Below are positions 15,490 through 24,150 of a stretch of DNA of 48,861 nucleotides, piece after piece. This DNA comes from Candidatus Helarchaeota archaeon (lineage in GTDB: Archaea > Asgardarchaeota > Lokiarchaeia > Helarchaeales > HEL-GB-A). The first letter of the stretch is position 1. Each line of letters opens with the position of its first letter. The notes below the pieces were generated by a model. That model had not been told where the DNA came from. It did not search any database and worked only from the letters and a program-made list of their open reading frames with translations. Position numbers and translations under genes: made by a program. The stretch lies in the NCBI GenBank assembly GCA_013375405.1, contig JABXJU010000005.1, positions 1 to 48,861 on the forward strand. Direction: 5' to 3'.

Positions 15490-16659
15490 ATGATCACGTT
15501 GGATCGGCAATCACTAAAAAAGAAAATTGATAAAAATCTCAGATTTTGGGTCACCGCCTCTAAACAAAATAAAATCGCCGATTTGTTATTATCAACACCC
15601 TGTACCTGTCAATCAGATCCAGATCAATGCGATCGGCACTGGATCATCAATCATCCTGACTATAAAGAATCGAAACTAGAAAAGAAGATTAAAAAACCAA
15701 TCCCTATAGCGAAGTTTTTAGCCGCAGATTACTGTAACTTAGAGGTAATTAAGAAAAGAAAAAATACCCGCGCACTTCCTGCCGCCGGAAAATATGTCAT
15801 TTTCAGCGATATTCATCAGGGCGCATTTGCTTGGAGTTGGGATAAGGAAGATTTTTTCTGGCAAAATAAGGAAATGTATGCTCATATTTTAAATCACTAT
15901 TATCAGAAAAATTACACTTTAATCGAAGCAGGCGACATTGAAGAATTTTGGTTAAAACGATGGAAGAAAAGTTTTGATGATCATTGGGCCTTTCAACGAG
16001 AAAATTTCGCTGATCTTTATGATCTGCGGCGAAAATTCCACACAGAAAATCGATATGTTAAAATTCGAGGTAATCATGATAATCTTTGGATCTATAAGGA
16101 CCGGATAGAGAAATATTTATGGGGGGACGTTCAACTAAGTCAAATTCACATCTACGAATTTGCCGTCATTGGAAATGACTTCTTAATTATGCATGGTCAC
16201 CAAGTTGATCCTCGTAATCGTGATTGTAATAGTAGAAAAGGATTGATTTGGACCAAAATAGGGACAATCTTAGAATTCTTTACTGATACTCAATTGTTTG
16301 GGAAGAAAAAACCCGAAGAAGGATGGGAAGAGCATCCCCAGGCTGAACTGATTCATGAACGCACTATAGCAAATGATCTCTACAATAAAGAAAAATTAAA
16401 TCTCATATACGCCAAACTTACCGAATTAATGCAAATATACCTGATTATGGGGCACAATCATGCTCCCAAATGCTTACCTGAGGGAGATCTCACATTCAAT
16501 TCCGGCGGAGGGGTGTTCGAAGGCATTATTTATGGAATTGAAATCAATTATGACGATGATATGATTCGTCTGTTGGATTGGAATGATGATCATGGCATGC
16601 CCACAGAACCACTAATACTCTGCGAAGAACGTATCTCAGAACTCAAAACGAAACTTTAA
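15490..16659 (+). CDS. Calcineurin-like metallophosphoesterase
   Basis: This 389-residue protein has all five metallophosphoesterase motifs in order: FSDIHQGAF (D-x-H), AGDIEEFW (GD), IRGNHDNLW (GNHD), IMHGHQVD and MGHNHAPK (GHxH-like). It should hydrolyse a phosphomonoester or phosphodiester with two metal ions. The first 85 residues are extra and contain a Cys cluster, PCTCQSDPDQCDRHW, that could bind a metal. The substrate is not predictable; related archaeal enzymes act on nucleotides, lipids or nucleic acids. It is cytoplasmic, with no signal peptide. The gene ends six bases before the convergent winged-helix-like gene. Confidence 0.85.
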   Translation: MITLDRQSLKKKIDKNLRFWVTASKQNKIADLLLSTPCTCQSDPDQCDRHWIINHPDYKESKLEKKIKKPIPIAKFLAADYCNLEVIKKRKNTRALPAAGKYVIFSDIHQGAFAWSWDKEDFFWQNKEMYAHILNHYYQKNYTLIEAGDIEEFWLKRWKKSFDDHWAFQRENFADLYDLRRKFHTENRYVKIRGNHDNLWIYKDRIEKYLWGDVQLSQIHIYEFAVIGNDFLIMHGHQVDPRNRDCNSRKGLIWTKIGTILEFFTDTQLFGKKKPEEGWEEHPQAELIHERTIANDLYNKEKLNLIYAKLTELMQIYLIMGHNHAPKCLPEGDLTFNSGGGVFEGIIYGIEINYDDDMIRLLDWNDDHGMPTEPLILCEERISELKTKL

Positions 16660-16664
16660 ATCCC

Positions 16665-17030
16665 TTAAAGCCGCTCTGTTCCGAGAAGTTTTTCCCGAAA
16701 ATAATTTTTATCGACCCAGTATTCATTGCCATCGCCTCCTGTAACTGATACGACTATATTTCGATCTTTCAAAGAGTTTAAAATTTCCTTTACCTTTTCT
16801 GGGGTCATTAATTCCTTTCCTAATGGTTTCAATGCTAAGTTAACCTCTAACGTAATCATTTTCACCGTCTTTCTTTTCTGTAATGCTTCGAGAATCGTTC
16901 TTTGGTCGATAGATAAACTCGGTTCATCCTTATCCGAATATTTTTCCAAAAGTTGCTTATCATCCTCGGCGATTTTAGGATCTTTTTTCTTAATTTCCAC
17001 CTTTTTCGTCGAGTCATCTTCCTTCGCCAT
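16665..17030 (-). CDS. Winged-helix-like protein
   Basis: This 121-residue protein has a highly charged N-terminal third (KKVEIKKKDPKIAEDDKQ). Its folded part reads like a winged helix: DQRTILEALQKRKTV (helix 1), MITLEVNLALKPLG (helix 2), TPEKVKEILNSLKDRNIV (recognition helix), and VSVTGGDGNEYWVDKNYF (wing and final strand). Such domains bind DNA, or serve protein contacts as in ESCRT-II. The gene is convergent with the phosphoesterase gene. The fold is inferred from pattern only. Confidence 0.6.
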   Translation of the reverse strand: MAKEDDSTKKVEIKKKDPKIAEDDKQLLEKYSDKDEPSLSIDQRTILEALQKRKTVKMITLEVNLALKPLGKELMTPEKVKEILNSLKDRNIVVSVTGGDGNEYWVDKNYFREKLLGTERL

Positions 17031-17165
17031 ATTGGTTCATCCCTTCAATTATATATCCGATTATCCTATTCTTTAATTTCAAATTTGTTCAATAAAACTT
17101 AAAAAATTATCAGTATAAATTGAATAAGTGAATTATATCAAAATCTAGACTAGGGGCTGAAATTA

Positions 17166-17858
17166 ATGAATGGATTAACACCACGAATGCTAACGCTAGC
17201 CATTGCGTTTCCAATTGTTATTGTTATTTTCATTATATTAGGAATTCTAGTTCTCCGCAAGGATTCTAAATACTGGGGAAATCGCTTTTTCGCATTATTT
17301 TTCTGGCTAACAGCAGCGACATTATTTTTCAATGTGTTCTACTTATTTTCTACGAATGATGCGTTTATTACAGTATTTAATCTCGTTACTGTTGAAGCTG
17401 CAAATATAAGTTTTTTCGCACTATTACTTGGAATTCTGGTTATATCCAAGGGTGAAGATGAAATTATCCATCGTAAAAAATTTTATGCACTTATCATGCT
17501 GATGATTGTCCTGATTGTTATTCAAGTTTGTATTCCAAATGCCGTCTATTTTGAATCTACTGATCCACATGATCCAAGATGGTCTCTCCCTATGGGATTA
17601 TATGAATTTGCATTTAGCACTGCTTTAATGGTAGCTGTTTATTATTTCTCTTTCACTTTCTATCAAGAATTAAGTGAGATGCGGAGTAAATTTAGACGAT
17701 ATTTAATAGGTATTGCATTTTTATATATAACACTCATCAGCGTAACAATTGATAACTTAAACATCTTTGGGGAAAGTTATGCCCTGATTGGTGCGGCTTT
17801 AAATTTCTGTGTACTAATTGGAGCACTCCTAATCTACTTTGGAATCATTCGAAAATAA
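17166..17858 (+). CDS. Seven-helix integral membrane protein
   Basis: This 230-residue protein is almost entirely seven hydrophobic helices joined by short loops with basic residues on alternate sides (VLRKDSKYWGNR, EDEIIHRKKF, SEMRSKFRRY). The arrangement resembles the 7-TM sensor region found in front of histidine kinases and, in this window, in front of longin-like domains (26497-28683). No output domain is attached. A 57-base piece with 84 percent identity by my count to 17499-17555 lies downstream at 18334-18390, so the gene has a decayed relative next door. The ligand is unknown. Confidence 0.7.
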   Translation: MNGLTPRMLTLAIAFPIVIVIFIILGILVLRKDSKYWGNRFFALFFWLTAATLFFNVFYLFSTNDAFITVFNLVTVEAANISFFALLLGILVISKGEDEIIHRKKFYALIMLMIVLIVIQVCIPNAVYFESTDPHDPRWSLPMGLYEFAFSTALMVAVYYFSFTFYQELSEMRSKFRRYLIGIAFLYITLISVTIDNLNIFGESYALIGAALNFCVLIGALLIYFGIIRK

Positions 17859-17863
17859 ATAAC

Positions 17864-17880
17864 TCCTTCTTTTTTTATGT
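17864..17880 (+). terminator. T-run terminator
   Basis: Seven T residues at 17870-17876 begin twelve bases after the stop of the 7-TM gene, as expected for an archaeal intrinsic terminator. Confidence 0.45.
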
Positions 17881-17940
17881 AGATAACTTTTGGAAAATTA
17901 TAAAGAAAAGAATTGCACAATCCCGCTATATATAAGAATG

Positions 17941-18198
17941 TTATCCCAGAAATCCTAACAAAGCAAGAACAGCCACTACACAAACTACACTTGAAAGTAT
18001 TAAACCGCCTATTCCGAATTTTGAACCATTATTAGCAATGCCAATAATGCATATTATAATTCCAGCACCTCCACCAACGGCCATTGTAATAAGAATTAAA
18101 AAATCATGAAAGCCTATATAGTCCATGCTACCTGCAACTAATACTGCAGCGGTTGTTACAATCAATCCCGCTAATCCAATTCTATCCCCTGTTTCCAA
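17941..18198 (-). CDS. Small three-helix membrane protein
   Basis: This 85-residue, Gly- and Ala-rich protein has three hydrophobic helices and no charged catalytic residues (IGLAGLIVTTAAVLVAGS, FLILITMAVGGGAGIIICIIG, GGLILSSVVCVVAVLALLGFL). The start is TTG at 18198, preceded by AAGGTGAG. It may be a lipid-interacting or small-complex protein. The family is not recognised. Confidence 0.55.
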   Translation of the reverse strand: METGDRIGLAGLIVTTAAVLVAGSMDYIGFHDFLILITMAVGGGAGIIICIIGIANNGSKFGIGGLILSSVVCVVAVLALLGFLG

Positions 18199-18586
18199 TT
18201 TCTCACCTTATTCTATTGATAAATAAGTAATTTATTCAATAATCAGTTAAGTTTCATAGTATTGTTATTCCTTAAAACGACATTATCGTATATAATTCTC
18301 ATATTTATATTTACCCCAAATGCACTTAGGGGGCTGATTATTGTTCAGATTATTATTCAGGTTTATATATCAAATGCCATCTATTTTGAAATTTGTAATT
18401 TATATGATTTATTTTTAGAAACATATTAGTGCCGGTGACGCTATCGCTTTAAGAGTAAATATCGATAAAAAATCCAATTTCCAAATGGATCACGAAATTA
18501 GCTGATAATAATTGTTGTGGGTTGAAATATTATTACATTTTTTTATTTAACAAAGGTTTAAAATTCCTTCTTCTATTATTCTATTA
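18199..18586. other. Intergenic region containing a gene relic
   Basis: This is the longest gap between genes in the window (388 bases). Apart from the relic at 18318-18391 it is AT-rich, with a short GC-richer island (GCCGGTGACGC near 18431) that I cannot explain. No tRNA-like cloverleaf was seen. Confidence 0.5.
18318..18391 (+). pseudogene. Decayed copy of the 7-TM membrane gene
   Basis: Bases 18334-18390 align without gaps to 17499-17555 inside the upstream 7-TM gene, with 9 mismatches in 57 positions by hand count. Similarity continues weakly upstream (ATGCACTTA at about 18319). The conserved residues read LIIVQIIIQVYISNAIYFE here and LMIVLIVIQVCIPNAVYFE in the gene. The frame ends in TAG shortly after and has no start. 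This is a remnant of a tandem paralogue that was mostly deleted. Confidence 0.75.
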
Positions 18587-19807
18587 ATGGCGTCAGAGTA
18601 TAAGACCTATCGAAGGATAATCTGCTGCAAGATAAAAAAGGTAAACGTAAAAGATTTTTTAAAAGTGTTCGAACAGGATGGCTGGAATAAAACAAATAAG
18701 TATGCAAATAGAGGTGCTGAATACTCGTTTCTAAAGAATCTTCCCAACAAGACTCGCTATCATATGCGGCTTTATGAGATTGATGAGTATTTCTATTTCC
18801 TTAACCATCATGAGCCCAGCTTTTCCTCGGATCCAAAATTCCATATCATTGGGTTATTTGATCGCTTCAGATCGAAGAAGGAGAACGTCTTAAATTCTGA
18901 AAAGCTGGAACTCGCTAATTATGAAAAGGGGATTGAATATTTTAAACAGTTAGTTAATAAATACGCTGTCTTACCAAAGATCTGTAATTTCTATATCGAT
19001 GAAGATGAACTGAAATTCTTTGCCATGAAATTTGGTTACGTTAGCCTGAAACTCCCGGTAGAAATTCTAATAGAAGATTTAAAAGATGCGCTAGTGTCGG
19101 ATGATAAGGAAGAATTTAATGCCATCATAAGAAAATTGTTCCAAGTCATGGAATTCAAACAAATTGAAGTGAATCCCGAATTCTTAGTCTTTGAATCGCC
19201 TTCGATAAAGCATTTCATAATTTTCATTCAAAAAATAAAATTGAATGAATTGGATTTGACAAAACTCGGCAGGGCTATGAAAAATTTCAAAGTGACCTCA
19301 ACCGTGCTAATACCACGAAAGCAGGATGATATTTCTGCCGAATTGACTCAAAAGGCGGAATATCTAAATATTACTCTTATACAACCCAGCAATTTTTTGA
19401 AAATATTTAACATCTATCGGAACTCGCCAATAACTCATGAACAATTGCAACTCTTGTTTAAGGGCGGATTAATTAATTCCACATTTATCGATGAAACCCT
19501 TCAAACGGTGAATTTTTCTGATTTACTGATTAAGACCATGGAACTCTTTGGTTTTTTGAAAGAGCAGACCGCATGGACCTATTTCGAAACATTGGAATAC
19601 GAGTTCATCGACCAGCGAGATTTCACCTTAGACGAATTAAAATCAATTTTAAATTTCTTAACATATCCCGTGATCAATTTAGTTATAACTAAAACAGAAA
19701 AGAGACGCTTCAGAAGAAACAAAACATTATATCGAGCTTTAAGCAACTTTGACGAAATTCAATTTAGGCTGAAAAATATTAAAAAATTCCTCAGTAAAAT
19801 TACTTAA
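18587..19807 (+). CDS. Unknown 406-residue soluble protein
   Basis: This is a 406-residue cytoplasmic protein, basic and rich in Phe, Leu and Lys, with no membrane segment. The N-terminal part starts with RRIICCKIKKVNVKDFLKVFEQDGW and continues to an alpha/beta stretch (YHMRLYEIDEYFYFLNHHEP). The middle has VTSTVLIPRKQDDIS and LTQKAEYLNITLIQPSNFL, resembling a restriction-endonuclease or Rossmann-like strand-helix pattern but without the catalytic PD-ExK residues. The C-terminal segment is helical and strongly basic (TKTEKRRFRRNK). I do not recognise the family. The gene is monocistronic. Confidence 0.65.
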   Translation: MASEYKTYRRIICCKIKKVNVKDFLKVFEQDGWNKTNKYANRGAEYSFLKNLPNKTRYHMRLYEIDEYFYFLNHHEPSFSSDPKFHIIGLFDRFRSKKENVLNSEKLELANYEKGIEYFKQLVNKYAVLPKICNFYIDEDELKFFAMKFGYVSLKLPVEILIEDLKDALVSDDKEEFNAIIRKLFQVMEFKQIEVNPEFLVFESPSIKHFIIFIQKIKLNELDLTKLGRAMKNFKVTSTVLIPRKQDDISAELTQKAEYLNITLIQPSNFLKIFNIYRNSPITHEQLQLLFKGGLINSTFIDETLQTVNFSDLLIKTMELFGFLKEQTAWTYFETLEYEFIDQRDFTLDELKSILNFLTYPVINLVITKTEKRRFRRNKTLYRALSNFDEIQFRLKNIKKFLSKIT

Positions 19808-19840
19808 TTGTAAAATTAAACCTTCTTTTTTAATGAAATT

Positions 19841-19848
19841 TTTATAAA
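19841..19848 (+). promoter_or_regulatory. Possible TATA box for DUF362-AOR operon
   Basis: TTTATAAA at 19841-19848 lies 172 bases before the DUF362 start. A second AT-rich candidate (AATATAATATTATAT, 19926-19940) is closer to the gene. The hexamer TGTGAC occurs at 19851 and 19887 between them and is also the half-site in the grpE promoter. Whether this means shared control is uncertain. Confidence 0.35.
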
Positions 19849-20020
19849 CCTGTGACATTCACTGGTTACTGGAGAATTAACACTTCTGTGACAAAAATTT
19901 TCAACGATAGAAAGTTTAAAGTTAGAATATAATATTATATGGATAAAAAATATTTACTAACAGATTTCTATTACTTGATTAAATTTTAAAAATCATGAAA
20001 TAAGGAAGGATTAGATAAAA

Positions 20021-21361
20021 ATGAGTGAAAAAAAGAAGGCCAATGTGCATTTTTTGAATGCTCGGGCCTCGCATATGAATGAAAGTTTAGTTGTAAAGAT
20101 GATGGCAGTTGCAGAAGCCGGTGGTCTGGATGATATCATCGATTCAGGGGATGTTGTAGGCATCAAACTCCATATGGGTGAATGGAATAACACTGCTTAC
20201 ATCCGACCCGTGTATGTCCGTCAGTTGGTGGATAAAGTAAAAGCATTGGGGGGTAGACCCTTCGTTACGGATTGCACATGTTTACCCTACACGCCGTTTG
20301 CCAGCCGCACGACTGCTCTGGACTATCGCCTTACTTGTGAGCGCAATGGTTTCACCACGGGCGCACTCGGGGCACCAGTTATTATAGCTGATGGCTGGCT
20401 TGGAAACGATGATGTACGAATTGATTTACCGGAAGGTGTAATCTTGAAAGAACAGTACGTGGGCGCGGCAATTGCGCACTGCGACGCACTTATCGTCCTA
20501 ACTCACTTTAAGGGCCACCCGATGGGCACGTTCGGTGGGTCTATAAAAAACATCGGGGTTGGGTGCGCAAGCAAGCGTGGGAAACTGAATCTTCACATGG
20601 GTCAACATCCGAATTACGGCGCATCAGCTGGAGAATATTATCCTGATATGTGCAAAGGCGAAGATTGTAGCAAGTTGAAACAATGCCTTGAATCTTGTCC
20701 AACGGAAGCTTTAGAAATCAGAGATAATAAAATGTTCTGGCATAAGGAGCGCTGCATAGGCTGCTGGGGCCACATTTTCGCATCGATGTGTCCCACGTTC
20801 CTAGGCATGAACCTCCGGGATGGTTTAGAAGCAACTAATGCCGCAATTGCAGATTCTGCCCTCGCAACAGTCAAAACCGTCGGACGGGATAAGATATTTT
20901 TTATAAATCTTCTAATTGACGTTACTCCTTGGTGTGATTGCGTCGCGTGGTCAGATTCTCAGATAATTCCGGATGTTGGAGTCTTTGCCTCTAATGATAT
21001 CGTAGCAGTCGATAAAGCTTGCTTGGATATGGCAAGAGAATCTCCCGGAATGAAGGATTCAATGGCTGAGATGAAGGGCGCGCTAGAACAAGGTGTGGCA
21101 AAGTTTGCATCATGTGGCTCCATACTTTCAGTTTCGGAAAACATTCAAATAAACACAGGAGTATTAAATGGAATGGGAACCCAGCAATACCGCATAAAAC
21201 ACGCAAAGAAAATCCCTGATTTACGATATAATCTGATACAACAACCTATTGGAGTGCCGTTAAGGAAAGCATTAAAATTACAATGGTTAATCCCAGCGGA
21301 TGGGTTCAAACGAGAGGATGAAATTGATCTTGAACGACTACGATGGCCACTGGAGGAGTAA
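20021..21361 (+). CDS. DUF362 protein with inserted ferredoxin motif
   Basis: This 446-residue DUF362-type iron-sulfur protein begins with the family pattern ANVHFLNARA and VGIKLHMGEWNNTAYIRP. It contains THFKGHPMGTFGGSIKNIGVGCASKRGK, typical of the family. An inserted ferredoxin-like segment carries two cysteine groups: C-x4-C-x5-C-x3-CP (MCKGEDCSKLKQCLESCP) and C-x2-C-x7-CP (RCIGCWGHIFASMCP). The second group is short of one ligand compared with a standard ferredoxin. It is coupled to the aldehyde ferredoxin oxidoreductase gene, whose ATG begins three bases after this stop. A role as its electron carrier or partner is the natural inference. Confidence 0.87.
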   Translation: MSEKKKANVHFLNARASHMNESLVVKMMAVAEAGGLDDIIDSGDVVGIKLHMGEWNNTAYIRPVYVRQLVDKVKALGGRPFVTDCTCLPYTPFASRTTALDYRLTCERNGFTTGALGAPVIIADGWLGNDDVRIDLPEGVILKEQYVGAAIAHCDALIVLTHFKGHPMGTFGGSIKNIGVGCASKRGKLNLHMGQHPNYGASAGEYYPDMCKGEDCSKLKQCLESCPTEALEIRDNKMFWHKERCIGCWGHIFASMCPTFLGMNLRDGLEATNAAIADSALATVKTVGRDKIFFINLLIDVTPWCDCVAWSDSQIIPDVGVFASNDIVAVDKACLDMARESPGMKDSMAEMKGALEQGVAKFASCGSILSVSENIQINTGVLNGMGTQQYRIKHAKKIPDLRYNLIQQPIGVPLRKALKLQWLIPADGFKREDEIDLERLRWPLEE

Positions 21362-21363
21362 AA

Positions 21364-23229
21364 ATGGTTGTTCATGGTTATAATGGAAAAATTCTACGAG
21401 TAAATCTATCTGATAAGTCATTTAAGGAGGAACCTATCTCTGATAGTGACGCCAGGAAATATATGGGCGGAAGTATCTTAGGTGCAAAACTGTTATTAGA
21501 AAAGGTGACCGGAGAAACGGATCCGCTCTCCGCTGAAAATTTATTGATCTTTGGAACTGGCCCGCTTTGTCTCAATTTTGCGGCATCTTCCCGCTATGCT
21601 GTGGTTGCTAAATCACCCCTCACTGGCATATGGGGTGAAGCGAGTTCGGGTGGCAGGTTTGGACATTTATCCAAAAAAGCTGGCTTCGATATGATGGTGT
21701 TTGAAGGAATTTCAGAAAAACCAGTGTATCTCTGGGTGAATGATGGTTCCTATGAACTTCGGGATGCAAGCAGTGTATGGGGAAAAGACTCCATTGAAAC
21801 AGTATCACTTCTACAGAAAGAAACACACCCCAAAGCTTCTGTTGCGTGTATCGGTCCCGCGGGTGAGCGTCTTGCTAAACTTGCTTCCGTGATGAATGAT
21901 AATGCACGTGCCGCAGGGCGGTGTGGGCTCGGCGCGGTCATGGGATCTAAAAAATTAAAAGCTATTGCTTGTTTTGGAACTAAACAATTTAAACCATTAC
22001 ATCCTGAGAAACTTCCGTATATACTCAGACAGTTACGTGCGTTACCTGGTGATATGACAACAATTGGGATGAATGAATTCGGAACTGCTATGATGTTGGA
22101 TATGTTCTGGCCTGTTGGCGACATTCCCGTTAAAAATTGGAATTTAGGTATATGGGAAGAAGAGGGTGTTCCCGCAAACGAAATGTATGCCCGTATTGGT
22201 GGAGCCCGGATGCGAAAAACTATCTATAAAAAGCAATATGCTTGTCTTGGTTGCCCAGTCGGCTGTGGTCGTGTAATTAAAATTGAATCTGGTCCCTATC
22301 AAATGGAAGGTCCAGGCCCTGAGTACGAAACTCTTGCTTCCTTTGGCACATTATGTCTGAATGATAACTTAGAATCGATATGTAAAGCGAACGATCTTTG
22401 CAATAGATATGGCTTAGATACGATTTCCGTGGGATCAACCGTAGCTTGGGCAATTGAAGCATATGAAAAAGGGATTATTACAAAAGATGATGTGGGATTT
22501 GAATTGAAATGGGGCGATGCGGAGGCCATTGTAAAATTAACCGAGATGATTGCCAAAGGAGAAGGAATCGGTAAACTATTAAGTGATGGAACGGTGGCAG
22601 CGGCAACAGAACTTGGAAAGGGCATCGAATTAGCTGTGCATGTCAAAGGATTGGAAATAGCAATGCATGATCCACGAGCATTCCATAGTATGGCGATACA
22701 ATATGCAACTGCTAATCGTGGTGGTGCCCATGTAGAAGGCTGGTCAATGATGGGTGAGGTAGGCTTCATTCCAGCAGAATTTGGAATTGAATTTGCCCCT
22801 GGCCGATTTGAAACAAGGCAGAAAGGATTTTTAGCATCAAAGATTCAAGATTTCACCACCCTCGTGAATGCCGCTACTGTGTGTATGTTTGTTGCCCTTC
22901 CATTCTCTCCCTCGATGTTGGCACAAATCTTTAATGCAGTCACAGGCTGGGATTTGACCGGAAAGGAATTAATGACTATAGGTACACGCGGATTCAACTT
23001 GAAACGTGTCTTCAATGTGCGTTGTGGTATTCGAAAGAAAGACGATACTCTACCACCAAAAGTGTTAAAAGCGGCTACCGAAGGTGGACATGCAGGCCAT
23101 GTCCCCAACCTGGACAAAATGCGTGAGGAATATTATCAGGTTCGGCGTTGGAGTGAGGATGGCATTCCAACAAAAGAACTACTGCTAGATCTCGACCTCC
23201 CTGAGTTAGCCAAGGAATTATGGGGATAA
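21364..23229 (+). CDS. Tungsten aldehyde ferredoxin oxidoreductase
   Basis: This 621-residue enzyme oxidises an aldehyde to its acid with tungstopterin and passes electrons to ferredoxin. The N-terminal domain starts GYNGKILRVNLSDKSF. The [4Fe-4S] ligands appear as Cys294-x2-Cys297-x3-Cys301 (ACLGCPVGCGR), plus Cys554 in VRCGIRKKDDTLPP. Pterin-binding segments are GEASSGGRFG and HDPRAFHSM. ATG 21364 is chosen over an upstream frame start because GGAGGAG sits seven bases before it. Archaeal relatives include AOR, FOR and WOR types; the subtype and substrate cannot be fixed. The paired DUF362 ferredoxin protein probably takes its electrons. Confidence 0.93.
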   Translation: MVVHGYNGKILRVNLSDKSFKEEPISDSDARKYMGGSILGAKLLLEKVTGETDPLSAENLLIFGTGPLCLNFAASSRYAVVAKSPLTGIWGEASSGGRFGHLSKKAGFDMMVFEGISEKPVYLWVNDGSYELRDASSVWGKDSIETVSLLQKETHPKASVACIGPAGERLAKLASVMNDNARAAGRCGLGAVMGSKKLKAIACFGTKQFKPLHPEKLPYILRQLRALPGDMTTIGMNEFGTAMMLDMFWPVGDIPVKNWNLGIWEEEGVPANEMYARIGGARMRKTIYKKQYACLGCPVGCGRVIKIESGPYQMEGPGPEYETLASFGTLCLNDNLESICKANDLCNRYGLDTISVGSTVAWAIEAYEKGIITKDDVGFELKWGDAEAIVKLTEMIAKGEGIGKLLSDGTVAAATELGKGIELAVHVKGLEIAMHDPRAFHSMAIQYATANRGGAHVEGWSMMGEVGFIPAEFGIEFAPGRFETRQKGFLASKIQDFTTLVNAATVCMFVALPFSPSMLAQIFNAVTGWDLTGKELMTIGTRGFNLKRVFNVRCGIRKKDDTLPPKVLKAATEGGHAGHVPNLDKMREEYYQVRRWSEDGIPTKELLLDLDLPELAKELWG

Positions 23230-23244
23230 TCCCAAATCCTATTT

Positions 23245-23260
23245 CTCCCCCTTTTTTTAA
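23245..23260 (+). terminator. T-run terminator
   Basis: Seven T residues at 23252-23258 follow the AOR stop by about 22 bases. Confidence 0.45.
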
Positions 23261-23277
23261 AATAAGAAGATTGAACT

Positions 23278-23349
23278 ATTTTTTCCTGAAATTTTTAAGA
23301 CGAGGATACCTACTATAAAGGCAACGAAGCTGATATTGCAAAATATAGA
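23278..23349 (-). pseudogene. Relic of an ABC-2 permease C-terminus
   Basis: Read on the minus strand, these bases encode SIFCNISFVAFIVGILVLK followed by ISGKN. The C-terminus of the intact permease just upstream (23409-24149) reads ILSITSFVIIIIGILLFKKYGKA. Eleven of about 23 positions are identical, and the DNA is roughly 60 percent alike by eye. There is no start and no upstream domain. It looks like the last 25 codons of a second, deleted permease copy lying directly after the functional one. Confidence 0.6.
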
Positions 23350-23408
23350 GCATACAAATCGATATAATTCCGAAAAAAAAAGAAGATAATTTAAAAGACT
23401 GTTTCTAA

Positions 23409-24149
23409 TTAAGCTTTTCCGTATTTTTTGAATAAGAGAATGCCAATAATGATAATTACAAAGCTCGTTATTGAAAGAATAGCAAAATCTATCCAAATAT
23501 TGACGTCTGTTAGGGGAGTTCCAAAGAAAATCCGTTCGACCGCATCAGTCAAGTAGTAGCTTGGAACAAATCTTCCGGCGACTTCCATAGCGCCTGAAAA
23601 ATTCATAAAGGTTCCTAAAAACATTTGAGGCAGGATGAAGATAAATGAAACACCAGTAGCTGCCTCAGGAGATTTCGCTATTGTTGCCGTAATCAGCCCC
23701 AATCCAATAGAACTTAGTGAAAATATCGACATCATAAGAAATGCAAAAAGCATTCCCCCGACACCAACCTGCGGAGTAAAACCGAATGGAAGGGCAATGA
23801 CAAAAACTATTGCCATTTGCAAAACAGCGGTCACCATATTTGAAATGATATGACTCCCCATGAATTCACCAGAGGTCATCGGAGTTACGTTCAATCTTTT
23901 TAACAATCCTCCTTGGCGTTCATCAGAAAAGGATTGAGCTACGGTCATGATCATGAAAATAACAGCGTAAGCGAATAAGCCCGGAACCATAACATTGAAG
24001 TCCATTCCACTTGCAGGATCAGAAAAAGCTAAGCCGAAAACTAGTGTTAGGACAGCCGGGAATAATAGCATTAAGAATAGGGTAGCCGGTTGTCGAATTA
24101 ACTTTTTCAAATTTACTTTTAACAAAGCCGAAAATCTTTGTAGATTCAT
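23409..24149 (-). CDS. ABC-2 type transporter permease
   Basis: This 246-residue permease has six hydrophobic segments and the ABC-2 pattern: an amphipathic N-terminal helix (FSALLKVNLKKLIRQPATLFLMLLFP), the conserved ERQGGLLKRLNVTPMTSGEF cytoplasmic loop, a loop with FVPSYYLTDAVERIFFG, and a final helix ending KKYGKA. Such permeases export lipids, polysaccharides, drugs or peptides. The ATG lies one base after the ATPase gene stop, so the two form an operon and a full exporter as a dimer of each subunit. The substrate cannot be predicted. Confidence 0.9.
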   Translation of the reverse strand: MNLQRFSALLKVNLKKLIRQPATLFLMLLFPAVLTLVFGLAFSDPASGMDFNVMVPGLFAYAVIFMIMTVAQSFSDERQGGLLKRLNVTPMTSGEFMGSHIISNMVTAVLQMAIVFVIALPFGFTPQVGVGGMLFAFLMMSIFSLSSIGLGLITATIAKSPEAATGVSFIFILPQMFLGTFMNFSGAMEVAGRFVPSYYLTDAVERIFFGTPLTDVNIWIDFAILSITSFVIIIIGILLFKKYGKA

Positions 24150-24150
24150 T

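Noticed and set aside
22299..22769. Long minus-strand open frame inside the AOR gene
   Set aside because: It is antisense to a conserved enzyme, has a Pro/Ser-rich composition typical of shadow frames and no start signal.
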